NCBI GenBank assembly: GCA_041392805.1
Contig: JAWKLJ010000001.1
Location: 4,958,501 to 5,022,500 of the forward strand
Source: Saprospiraceae bacterium
GTDB lineage: Bacteria > Bacteroidota > Bacteroidia > Chitinophagales > Saprospiraceae
Direction: 5' to 3'
DNA length: 64,000 nucleotides
The notes under the pieces were generated by a model. That model ran no database searches, was not told where the DNA came from, and saw nothing but the letters and a program-made list of their open reading frames with translations. This document shows, piece after piece, positions 16,711-24,273 of this stretch. A program made the translations under genes and the position numbers. Each line of letters opens with the position of its first letter. Position 1 is the first letter of the stretch.

Positions 16711-17061
16711 ATGTTCCGTAATAATAATCCTAACAGACAGGTGCCTGGCCCGATAAAGGGCTTATTCTTTTTAGTCATGGCTTCCCTCTTTCTTTTCATT
16801 TTGGGCCATGTGATCATGTTTCTTTGGAATGAAATACTCGTAAGGGCTACGGGGGTAAACCCACTTAATTTTTGGGAGGCCCTTGGTTTATTCGTACTGA
16901 GCCGCATCCTGTTTGGCGGTTTTCGCTTTGGGCCCCCGCAAAGAGGCCATAGAGGAGGTTCCCGCAGGGCTTCGTGGCGTGAGAAATGGATGAATATGAA
17001 CGAGGAGGAAAGGGCCGAATTCAAAGCGAAATGGAAAGAGCGCTGTGGTAAACGAAATTAA
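16711..17061 (+). CDS. small single- or two-span membrane protein, unknown function
   Basis: The 116-residue protein has hydrophobic segments at about 16-40 and 55-70. A glycine/arginine-rich stretch follows (FGPPQRGHRGGSRRASWREK), then a charged helix (MNEEERAEFKAKWKERC). Genes of this shape often directly follow an ECF sigma factor in Bacteroidota, but I cannot name a family. The ATG at 16711 is preferred over an upstream TTG. It lies 63 bp after the sigma factor gene and is probably co-transcribed. Confidence 0.6.
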   Translation: MFRNNNPNRQVPGPIKGLFFLVMASLFLFILGHVIMFLWNEILVRATGVNPLNFWEALGLFVLSRILFGGFRFGPPQRGHRGGSRRASWREKWMNMNEEERAEFKAKWKERCGKRN

Positions 17062-17063
17062 TT

Positions 17064-17100
17064 TTGAAAAAAACATCACTTTCTTAAAGTAATTTTTCAA
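17064..17100 (+). terminator. AT-rich hairpin between small membrane protein genes
   Basis: TTGAAAAA and TTTTTCAA form an 8-bp outer stem around an inner ACTTT/AAAGT stem, 2 bp after the stop codon. The stem is very AT-rich, so it may be only a weak terminator or attenuator. Confidence 0.4.
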
Positions 17101-17280
17101 CTCAGACGTCTTCCTCTATATACGTCGTAAAATACAAAAACAGTCATAACATTTCAGGCAACATAAACTTGCCGACTAAAACAAAAGTAGCTTCAGGTAA
17201 TAGTCAGAGAAGACTGCAAGATTGCCAAGCGAACCAAGTTTTAGCTGTCACCCCATTGTTTCACTTTAAAATTAAAAAAC

Positions 17281-17586
17281 ATGAGACCATTTAGGTTTTT
17301 CTTTGCCCTTTCATTAGGGATGTTAGTCTTCTTTTTCCTTGCGCGGTTGGTATTGTTGGCTTTGTTTGCCGCCGCTGCCATGAGCCTGGTCTTTTTTCTT
17401 GGGCGAAAGGTCAAAAACTTTTTCCAGCGATTGAGCTGGGAGGAGAATTACTATGATGCCCCTTCTTTTCGGAGCAACCACAGGAGCGCCATTCAAAGGC
17501 CCATTTGGAAAGATGATTTATTGGTAGAATACCCTGCAATGCAGGCGGAATATTTGCCCAATTATAAAGTTATTCAAGTACGCTAA
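17281..17586 (+). CDS. small membrane protein, unknown function
   Basis: The 101-residue protein begins with about 40 hydrophobic residues (LVFFFLARLVLLALFAAAAM), continues through a basic RKVKNFFQR segment and has a tyrosine-rich soluble tail. No family is recognised. It sits between the first small membrane protein and the Hsp20 gene (32 bp upstream of the latter), all on the plus strand after the ECF sigma factor. A 219-bp gap before it suggests that it and hsp20 have their own promoter, near the TTTCACTTTAAA at about 17260-17271. Confidence 0.6.
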   Translation: MRPFRFFFALSLGMLVFFFLARLVLLALFAAAAMSLVFFLGRKVKNFFQRLSWEENYYDAPSFRSNHRSAIQRPIWKDDLLVEYPAMQAEYLPNYKVIQVR

Positions 17587-17618
17587 GATTCATTATTTAA
17601 TTTAAAAACAGAGAAATT

Positions 17619-18032
17619 ATGTGCTATAAAGCAGCTCATCATTCCCATATGGGAAGACACCATCATCATCGTCATCACGTCAGAAATGCCTGGAAAAATT
17701 GGTTGACACAACCCCCCGTCAACGTAGAAGAGCTAGACGACAAATATGAAGTGCATCTCTTTGCCGCTGGCTATGCTAAAAGCGATTTTCAAATTGTGCT
17801 TCAGGACAATACCCTGATCATTCGGGTGGATAAACCAGACAATGTTAACGAAAGCGGACCCAACTGGAGGCGCCTTGAATTCCAGCCCAAAAGCTTTGAA
17901 AGGCGCTTTGAGTTGAACGAGAAGATCGATAAGGAAGCCATTAGTGCAACCTACGAAGACGGCATTTTGAAAGTTACATTACAAAAACGTGCCGGTTTCG
18001 AATCCGTTCGCCAAGAGATTGATATCGTTTAA
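17619..18032 (+). CDS. Hsp20/alpha-crystallin family small heat-shock protein
   Basis: The 137-residue protein has an alpha-crystallin domain at about 32-130. It is marked by VNVEELDDKYEVHLFAAGY, PKSFERRFELNEKIDKEAI and the closing EDGILKVTLQK motif. Such proteins hold unfolded clients in large oligomers. The N-terminus is unusual: residues 7-20 are mainly histidine (HHSHMGRHHHHRHHV), which suggests metal binding or a metal-responsive role. It lies last in the sigma factor cluster, followed by a clear terminator. Confidence 0.9.
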   Translation: MCYKAAHHSHMGRHHHHRHHVRNAWKNWLTQPPVNVEELDDKYEVHLFAAGYAKSDFQIVLQDNTLIIRVDKPDNVNESGPNWRRLEFQPKSFERRFELNEKIDKEAISATYEDGILKVTLQKRAGFESVRQEIDIV

Positions 18033-18071
18033 TGCACAGTTGCGATAAGACAGTCAGATGATTCTATAAAG

Positions 18072-18103
18072 AACAGCCTTGCTAAGTCGGGGCTGTTTTT
18101 TTA
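18072..18103 (+). terminator. rho-independent terminator after hsp20
   Basis: The stem AACAGCC/GGCTGTT has a 12-base loop and is followed by a run of T, 40 bp after the hsp20 stop codon. It is the clearest intrinsic terminator in the window. Confidence 0.85.
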
Positions 18104-18580
18104 TCTTTCATCGTCCGGTTGATAGTTGTTCGAGGTGTTGGTTTAATAGCTCCTTTTGTTTATACTACCAAGGGCCATTTTGTTTAACTTGGTAAAAGCA
18201 CTTGCCGTCAAATCTATAGCGTCCTTGTCTATAGATATTGAAGGTCTTTTTGTTGTTGAGGATACTGGTTTTTCTATCCCTCACTAAAGTATCCTACCCA
18301 TCCCTTTTTTCTGAAAAAATCAACTCCAGGGTTACCAATCTTTGCCAAGGCACACTAAGTAATGGTAAATTTACGGTTAATTCAAATATTTTTTGGTTCT
18401 CTGATATTTTTTGTTTTCTAGTCAGCTGAAAGCCTTGATCACCGCTCTTGATCAATCGCTTATGATCTTCATTTTAAGCTGACCACAAAAATTGTCAGAG
18501 AAAGTATTTTTTCTAAGGCAGGATAAGGAGAGCTGTCAGTTTTTCATTAACTTAATTCCTTCAATAAATAAGTACTACTT
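18104..18580. other. intergenic region without a recognised gene
   Basis: There are no convincing coding features. It contains a perfect 8-bp inverted repeat ATCTATAG/CTATAGAT (18212-18236) and a GATCA-rich segment near 18440-18452. Reading frames here are short and unlike known proteins. It may hold the promoter of the Gfo/Idh gene at 18581. Confidence 0.4.
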
Positions 18581-19738
18581 ATGGCATCAAAAAGGCGTAA
18601 CTTTCTAAAGCAATCGCTGGCCTCAGCTGCCGGATTAGCGGCTACTTCCATGTTATTTGGGCGTGATCTGCACACTACTTCTCGACCGGAAGAGATTATT
18701 ATCAAACCGGAAAAACGTTCCAAACCTAAAGATGCTATCAAATTCTCTGTGATTGGGCTCAATCATGGACATATTTATGGTATGGTAGCGTCACTGATCG
18801 AGGGAGGGGGAAGTATGGTGGCAGTATATGCCAAAGAGCCCGATCTATTGCAGGGTTTTATCAAGCGGTATCCTGAAGTAAAAGTGGCTAAAAGTGAAGC
18901 CGAAATTCTCGAAGACCATTCCATTCAATTGGTTGCCAGTGCCTCCATTCCGGTAGACCGCGCCCCGCTTGGCATACGGGTGATGAAAGCAGGCAAGGAT
19001 TATATGACCGACAAGCCCGGTATCCTCACCTTTGAGCAATTTAAAAAAGTAAAAAAGGTACAACGGGAAACCGGGCGTATTTATGCTATAGTATATAGCG
19101 AACGTTTGAGTAATCCGGCCTCCGTCAAAGCTGGTGAACTGGTGCATGCCGGGGCTATTGGTAAAGTCGTTCAACTTATCGGACTCGGACCACACCGGAT
19201 GCGACCAGCAAGTCGTCCAGACTGGTTTTTTAATCCCGCATTGGGAGGAGGGATTCTATGTGATATTGGTTCTCATCAATGTGATCAGTTTCTCTATTAT
19301 ACCAATTCCAAACAGGCAAAAGTTAGTTATGCTCAGACCGGAAATTTTAACCTTTCTAAATATCCTGAATTTCAGGATTTTGGGGATATGAGCGTACGCA
19401 GCGACCATGCTACAGGCTACATTCGCATCGATTGGTATACGCCGGAAGGCCTGGCTACCTGGGGAGACGGCCGGACTTTCATTTTGGGAACAGAGGGGTA
19501 TATTGAAATGCGAAAGTACATCGATATTGCCGGCAGGGAAGGGGGCAATCACCTGTTCCTGGTCAACCAGAAGGAAACAAAATATTATGATTGCAGCAAT
19601 GTGTATATGCCTTATGGCGAACAATTGGTCAGCGATGTCGTCCACCGTACCGAAACGGCGATGACCCAGGAACATTGCTTCCTGGCTACGGAATTGGCTT
19701 TGACCGCTCAAAAAAAGGCTTTTAAATTGAATGGTTGA
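18581..19738 (+). CDS. Tat-exported Gfo/Idh/MocA family oxidoreductase
   Basis: A twin-arginine signal is at the start (KRRNFLKQS, R5-R6) with a hydrophobic stretch to about residue 27. The Rossmann fold follows (FSVIGLNHGHIYG, about 55-67). The family's catalytic-region lysine lies in MTDKPGI (K145), and GGGILCDIGSHQCDQF (222-237) gives the metal/substrate-site D228 and H232. The enzyme is probably an NAD(P)-dependent sugar or polyol dehydrogenase that is folded with its cofactor and exported to the periplasm. It is a single-gene unit, and the substrate cannot be told. Confidence 0.88.
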   Translation: MASKRRNFLKQSLASAAGLAATSMLFGRDLHTTSRPEEIIIKPEKRSKPKDAIKFSVIGLNHGHIYGMVASLIEGGGSMVAVYAKEPDLLQGFIKRYPEVKVAKSEAEILEDHSIQLVASASIPVDRAPLGIRVMKAGKDYMTDKPGILTFEQFKKVKKVQRETGRIYAIVYSERLSNPASVKAGELVHAGAIGKVVQLIGLGPHRMRPASRPDWFFNPALGGGILCDIGSHQCDQFLYYTNSKQAKVSYAQTGNFNLSKYPEFQDFGDMSVRSDHATGYIRIDWYTPEGLATWGDGRTFILGTEGYIEMRKYIDIAGREGGNHLFLVNQKETKYYDCSNVYMPYGEQLVSDVVHRTETAMTQEHCFLATELALTAQKKAFKLNG

Positions 19739-19873
19739 TGCTATTGTGGTTGAAGAGACTTTTAAACAATCATTTAGACATATGAGAATGAATCAGCCTG
19801 ATAGTTGTACCTAAACCCTTGGTTTAAAGATAGAAAATTTGCCGGAGTAGCGAGAAAGGTTGTGTTGATAATA

Positions 19874-20602
19874 CTATTTTTCGAGTCTGTTTATTTCCTT
19901 TTCGACATTAACCTTTACTCGTTCTATTTCTTTTGCGATTCTTTTTCTGGCGATGATATTCCTCTGAAGATTAACCCTTACAAGTTTCTCAAAATTAATA
20001 TACTGCTGTTTTTTTACATCTGGTATTTCTCCAAAAGGTTGTATACGATTGCGATCTTCAAAATCCATTAGGACTGAGATGGTTGTTAAATAGTCTCCCA
20101 GGGAAACCCTTTTCTCTACCTCAAACATCTCTTCAAGAAGTTTTCCTTGAAAATTGTAAAGAGTAATGATTTGTTGTCGCAGCGTATCATTAGATAAATT
20201 GTCAAAACCCCAATTCTCAATGGATTTATAAGCTGTCTCATTGCTCAGTTTTGTAAAATTAAATTGCCAAAATCTGTTAAAATAAGATTGAAGTGTGTCA
20301 TTAAGCGGAAGCTTTCCTTCCACAAAATCAATAACAATATCTTTGGCTTTGATGGAGAAATCATTGTGTGCGATTCCTAAGGCAAGGAAAGATTCACAAG
20401 CAATCAAATCTGATTTAAGTTCTTTGAGCAATTGAATTTCCCTTGTTCTGTTAGCTTTGCCCTGATTCCAATTATTAACTTGGAGTGCCATTAGTATTCC
20501 AACCATTACCAGCAGGGTCTCACCAATAGCATAGGCCAGGTATCTTCTGAGATTACCCTCTTCCAATAATTTCCTCCTTATCCTTCGAAAGAATTTTAGC
20601 AT
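19874..20602 (-). CDS. DUF6090 family membrane-anchored protein
   Basis: The opening MLKFFRRIRRKLLEEGNLRR, the transmembrane segment at about 22-45 (YLAYAIGETLLVMVGILMAL) and the QVNNWN motif directly after it are the hallmark of DUF6090 proteins of Bacteroidota. The remaining ~190 residues are helical with several charged coiled-coil-like stretches and a basic C-terminus. The role is unknown. It is a single gene convergent with the Gfo/Idh gene. Confidence 0.85.
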   Translation of the reverse strand: MLKFFRRIRRKLLEEGNLRRYLAYAIGETLLVMVGILMALQVNNWNQGKANRTREIQLLKELKSDLIACESFLALGIAHNDFSIKAKDIVIDFVEGKLPLNDTLQSYFNRFWQFNFTKLSNETAYKSIENWGFDNLSNDTLRQQIITLYNFQGKLLEEMFEVEKRVSLGDYLTTISVLMDFEDRNRIQPFGEIPDVKKQQYINFEKLVRVNLQRNIIARKRIAKEIERVKVNVEKEINRLEK

Positions 20603-21004
20603 GAGTTTATATTAATTTAGCCATCCCGGGCGCGGGTGGGCATTGTTCCATGTACCCACCGCTTCCTAAAACTAATCATTTCCATAAAGATTTAGGGCAA
20701 ATTCAGGTAGAAAAGCACAAAAAACAGGTTTCAAAAATCATGGTACCATTTATCCAGCTTTGGGCCTATTTTTGAGGTACCCTGAAACGCTTACAAACCC
20801 CGATCTGATGAAATGCCATTATTGTCAGATTTGGTCCAATTTTTTTGGGGTGTTTGTTAGGGGAAGTTGAGCGATACGACTTCTGCGCTACTACCTTGTA
20901 ACCCATTTGTAACTCCGCTGTAACTCACCCACCTTATCTTTGTCATGTCATTTAAAGCAAGGAAGAAATTATTTATTCCTTTCGCCTTTTCCAAAAAATA
21001 AAAA
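20603..21004. other. divergent intergenic region before the phasin-like genes
   Basis: This is upstream sequence of the DUF6090 gene (minus) and the phasin-like operon (plus). No coding region was seen. A GTAACTC motif is repeated at 20909-20925, close upstream of the -7 element at 20935. Confidence 0.4.
20935..20942 (+). promoter_or_regulatory. Bacteroidota-type -7 element of the phasin-like operon
   Basis: TATCTTTG matches the TAnnTTTG -7 consensus and lies 63 bp before the phasin-like start at 21005. A TTTG at 20906-20909 could be the -33 box, but the spacing (25 bp) is longer than usual. Confidence 0.5.
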
Positions 21005-21574
21005 ATGTCAAAAATGGCAACGAAAAAAGCAAATACCACAAGCGTTCAAGGCACCTTAGATAACCTCAAAACAAAGGTGAAAGCCTTTAATGTTGAAGCC
21101 ATCACAATGTCCGATCAATTAGTAGAAGCATCCTTAGCAAGTGGAGAGAAATGGCAAAAACTAATGAGCAAAACGCTTAATCAAGGAACCGTTTTATTAG
21201 GTAAGCAGCAAGATTTGGTGTTCAGCGCATTAGAGGAATTAAAAGGACAATATGTTGAAGGCAACAAGCGCTTCAAAAAGTTATTTGGGATGGATACGGT
21301 CAAAATGCCAAAAGTAAAACGAGAAAAAGCGGCTGTTAACACCACTAAAGAAGCGGCTACTTCTCTTTCTGATCTGGCAAAAGATGATCTGAAAACCATT
21401 AATGGCATCGGCCCTAAAATGGAGCAACTACTAAATGCAGCGGGCATTTTTACCTATTATCAACTGGCTAACGCCGACGTTAAAGCGCTCAAAGCTACTT
21501 TGGAAACGGCAGGCCCCCGTTTTAAGACACTGAACCCTGCTGATTGGAAAAAAGAAGCGCAAAAGTTAGCCTAA
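21005..21574 (+). CDS. phasin-like coiled-coil protein with C-terminal helix-hairpin-helix domain
   Basis: Residues 1-100 form amphipathic helices of phasin type (VEASLASGEKWQKLM, KQQDLVFSALEELKGQYVEG, rich in K, A and Q). Residues ~125-189 read as a helix-hairpin-helix domain (DDLKTINGIGPKMEQLLNAA, then TYYQLANADVKALKATLE) like those of DUF4332-type proteins. Phasins coat storage granules, and HhH modules usually bind DNA or another protein. The combination could tie granules to the nucleoid, as PhaM does in PHA producers; that is inference. A second phasin-like gene follows 44 bp downstream. Confidence 0.65.
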   Translation: MSKMATKKANTTSVQGTLDNLKTKVKAFNVEAITMSDQLVEASLASGEKWQKLMSKTLNQGTVLLGKQQDLVFSALEELKGQYVEGNKRFKKLFGMDTVKMPKVKREKAAVNTTKEAATSLSDLAKDDLKTINGIGPKMEQLLNAAGIFTYYQLANADVKALKATLETAGPRFKTLNPADWKKEAQKLA

Positions 21575-21618
21575 ACGGCAAAAAAATTAAAAAAATCACT
21601 TTTAAAATTATAAGTAAA

Positions 21619-22086
21619 ATGGCAAATAAAGCAGCAAAAAAAGCAACCAATAAATTCGATTTTTCTGATAGTATCAATGCTATCAAAACGACAGCTAGCA
21701 CTGTAAACACACAGGTGAAACAACTGGCTGGTGAAGTCGCAGGTGACCTCAAAGAAAATGGCGAGCAATTGCGAGAATATGCCGTAACGCCAGTGAAAGA
21801 TGTTTACCAAAAAGCTTACGGTAAGGTAACCGAAGTAATGAATAGAGAAAAATTGGCCAAAGCCGCTAAAAGCGCCAATGATTATGCTTTGAAAACAGCC
21901 GATGAGGTTGTAGAAGGTGTAATGGAGAATACCGAAAAGTGGCAAGGTGTGGCAACTAAAGCCGTGAAAGGAGGGCTAAAATTGGCTGCCAAACAACAAA
22001 CTATTGTTTTTGATACTTTAGATACTGTTAAAGGTCAATTGATTCAAGGCGCTTCTCGCTTGAAAAAGTTGTTCTCTAACAATTAA
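21619..22086 (+). CDS. phasin-like coiled-coil protein
   Basis: This lysine- and alanine-rich helical protein has 155 residues, starting at ATG 21619 (MANKAAKKATNK). An upstream ATG at 21544 lies inside the previous gene. The segment GVMENTEKWQGVATKAVKGG and the ending AAKQQTIVFDTLDTVKGQLI closely resemble the previous protein (GEKWQKLM and KQQDLVFSALEELKGQY). The two are therefore paralogues, both ending that unit with RxKKLF. It probably coats a granule or lipid body. It is co-transcribed with its neighbour and followed 46 bp later by an ArsA-type ATPase. Confidence 0.6.
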   Translation: MANKAAKKATNKFDFSDSINAIKTTASTVNTQVKQLAGEVAGDLKENGEQLREYAVTPVKDVYQKAYGKVTEVMNREKLAKAAKSANDYALKTADEVVEGVMENTEKWQGVATKAVKGGLKLAAKQQTIVFDTLDTVKGQLIQGASRLKKLFSNN

Positions 22087-22132
22087 GAAGCCAAATTCAA
22101 ACAGCTTCTAAGCCAAAGAAAAAAGTTTATCT

Positions 22133-23290
22133 ATGCGAATTATTCTGTTTACAGGGAAGGGAGGAGTTGGAAAAACAACGGTGGCTGCATCCACTGCACT
22201 AAAAGCTGCAAAGGAGGGAAAGAAGACCCTGATTATTTCTACGGATCCGGCGCATAGCTTATCAGATGCATTGGATATCCAACTTACGCCGGAGCCTACG
22301 GAGATCGCACCTAACCTTTTTGCACAGGAATTTGACGTCTATTATTCTATGGAAAAATACTGGAATAATATGCGCAATTTGATGAATACGATCTTCCGTT
22401 GGAAAGGGGTGAAAAATGTAGTGGCGGAAGAATTGTCCGTTTTACCCGGCATGGAAGAAGCTTCGGCTTTTCTGTGGTTGGAGAAATACCACTCCGAAGG
22501 AATCTATGATGTAATAGTGATCGATAGTGCGCCGACGGGAGAAACGCTTACGCTTTTATCCTTGCCACAGGTAGCTAAGTCATGGATGACCAAGGCCTTT
22601 TCAAGGAATAACCTGGCCGTCAAAACAGTAACAAAAGGCGTTAAGTTTTTTACCGGGGTTCCTTTGGACAAGGGCTTGGAAGAAATGGATGAACTTTTTA
22701 ATAAATTAGAGCGCATCCAGCAAGTATTTCTCGACCCGGAAGTTACTTCAATTCGGATCGTAACCAACCCCGAGCGAATGGTGATCAAAGAGGCCAGAAG
22801 GGCTTATACTTATCTTCAGTTGTACGGGTATAATGTAGATGCGGTAGTGATCAACAGAATCCTCCCAGAAAAAGAAGTAGGTGAAGCCTTTAAATATTAC
22901 CTCAGTTCTCAGAAAAAGTACATTGAAGAAATTGAGGAAAGCTTCAAACCGCTTCCTATCCTGAAAGTGAAACACCAGGGAAGTGAAGTGTTTGGGATGC
23001 AACAACTAGATAAAATAAGTGCTTCCCTTTACGAAGAAAAAAGCGCCGTTGCTGTTTTGCATCTAGACAAACCATTTGAGGTGATAGAAAACGAGAAGGG
23101 CTACTTTTTCAAAACAAGATTGCCTTTTGTGGAAGGGGAGGAGATTTCCTTGAAGAAATTCGGTGATGAATTAATTATTGATTTGGGGAATCGACGCAGG
23201 TCTGTTATGTTGCCCCGGTTTGCCAGTTTTTTGAAACTGGAGGAATATCGTTTTCAAGCACCCTGGCTAGTGGTATCATTGATTAAATAG
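22133..23290 (+). CDS. ArsA/Get3 family ATPase
   Basis: The deviant Walker A GKGGVGKTT lies at residues 8-16, switch I DPAHSLSDA at 38-46 and switch II DSAPTGETL at 131-139. The C-terminal ~70 residues (from about 315, PFEVIENEKGYFFKTRLPF) form an HSP20-like domain typical of bacterial ArsA-like proteins. It is a single-domain ATPase and no ArsB or ArsD is present, so arsenite export is unlikely. Get3-like handling of hydrophobic proteins is more plausible. Its position between phasin-like and lipase genes suggests targeting of lipid-body proteins. The next gene starts 3 bp later. Confidence 0.85.
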   Translation: MRIILFTGKGGVGKTTVAASTALKAAKEGKKTLIISTDPAHSLSDALDIQLTPEPTEIAPNLFAQEFDVYYSMEKYWNNMRNLMNTIFRWKGVKNVVAEELSVLPGMEEASAFLWLEKYHSEGIYDVIVIDSAPTGETLTLLSLPQVAKSWMTKAFSRNNLAVKTVTKGVKFFTGVPLDKGLEEMDELFNKLERIQQVFLDPEVTSIRIVTNPERMVIKEARRAYTYLQLYGYNVDAVVINRILPEKEVGEAFKYYLSSQKKYIEEIEESFKPLPILKVKHQGSEVFGMQQLDKISASLYEEKSAVAVLHLDKPFEVIENEKGYFFKTRLPFVEGEEISLKKFGDELIIDLGNRRRSVMLPRFASFLKLEEYRFQAPWLVVSLIK

Positions 23291-23293
23291 AAA

Positions 23294-24028
23294 ATGGAGA
23301 AAGCGCAACGGATTAAAAAACCCTCCGTTCTAAGTTTTTTGGATGAAAACAGGAAGGTATGGATTGCCTTGTGGCAAGCCTATACTTTTCGAAAAACCCA
23401 CCAAACGACGGCGAAGGGAGATGGGCATCCGGTGCTGGTGCTACCTGGCTTTATGGCCAGTGATTTATCCTCTTTTTTGCTTCGAAGATTCATCAAAGAA
23501 CAAGGCTATGTGCCTTATCCTTGGGGATTAGGGCGAAATTACGGAGACCTTAGTCAACTCAACACTTTACTAACCAAAATAGAAACGCTGCAAGCTAAAC
23601 ACCAGACCCAGGTAAGTCTGATCGGCTGGAGTTTAGGTGGCGTTTATGCCAGGCAATTGGCCAAGGAAAGACCCGATTTGGTTCGGCAAGTCATTACCTT
23701 GGCCGCGCCTTTTGCTGGCATAGATCAACCCAACAATGCCGCCTGGCTTCACAAATTGATCAATTACCGAAGCCCCATTGCAGATGCAGATCAAAAGTGG
23801 CTAGTCGATTTAGCAGGCCCTGCACCTGTTCCTACCACGGCCCTCTATTCCAAGGACGATGGCGTCGTCCCCTGGCAAGCCTGTATGGAGCCAATAGAAG
23901 ATGCCCTGCATCAAAATGTAGAGATAAAAGGCGGGCACTTCGGTATGGGTTATCTTCCTTCTACCTGGCTGCTGATAGCAGACCGGCTGCAACTCACTGC
24001 CGCCAACTGGAAACCTTTTTTTCCCTAA
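23294..24028 (+). CDS. alpha/beta hydrolase (lipase/esterase-like), paralogue 1
   Basis: The nucleophile elbow GWSLGG gives S113. D188 or D189 in YSKDDGVVPW and H215 in KGGHFGMG complete the triad. The oxyanion region is HPVLVLPGF (45-53). There is no signal peptide, so the 244-residue enzyme is cytoplasmic. It begins 3 bp after the ArsA gene and is surely co-transcribed. A close paralogue (GWSLGG, LPAPVPTTAVY) lies at 27379-28161. A lipase acting on stored neutral lipid fits the neighbourhood. The stop codon directly abuts the 185-bp repeat element. Confidence 0.8.
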   Translation: MEKAQRIKKPSVLSFLDENRKVWIALWQAYTFRKTHQTTAKGDGHPVLVLPGFMASDLSSFLLRRFIKEQGYVPYPWGLGRNYGDLSQLNTLLTKIETLQAKHQTQVSLIGWSLGGVYARQLAKERPDLVRQVITLAAPFAGIDQPNNAAWLHKLINYRSPIADADQKWLVDLAGPAPVPTTALYSKDDGVVPWQACMEPIEDALHQNVEIKGGHFGMGYLPSTWLLIADRLQLTAANWKPFFP

Positions 24029-24213
24029 GGAATGAGTTCTAAATAAAGTAAACATCTTGACTTGTTCTTTTCCCCTCTGACCGCGTTGAAAAAAGACTCG
24101 CGTAGCTAAGGACTTCGGCGTGAGCTCAGTCGAACGCTATGCTCGTTTTTTTCGCCTTCTCAGAGGGAAAAATTCCTATGTCAATCTTGTATACTTTATT
24201 TAAACCTCATTCC
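24029..24213. mobile_element. 185-bp inverted-repeat element, copy A
   Basis: The element runs from GGAATGAGTTCTAAATAAAG to CTTTATTTAAACCTCATTCC and has imperfect ~50-bp terminal inverted repeats. Inside are further short arms around CCCCTCTGA/TCAGAGGG. It is present again in reverse orientation at 57049-57233 with the same length and 5 mismatches. It has no coding capacity. Here it sits directly behind a stop codon and before the cytochrome gene. Confidence 0.85.
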
Positions 24214-24273
24214 GTAATTAGCGGTATTTTTCGTTTCTTTATTCATGTGCTAAGCTTTCCTTCTTTGGCCTGA

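Noticed and set aside
18238..18429. 63-residue open frame before the Gfo/Idh gene
   Set aside because: Low complexity, no homology recognised, and no ribosome binding site; it is probably chance.
22133..23290. Arsenic resistance function for the ArsA-type ATPase
   Set aside because: No arsB, arsD, arsC or arsR gene is nearby, the protein is a single-ATPase form, and the neighbours point to lipid granules.
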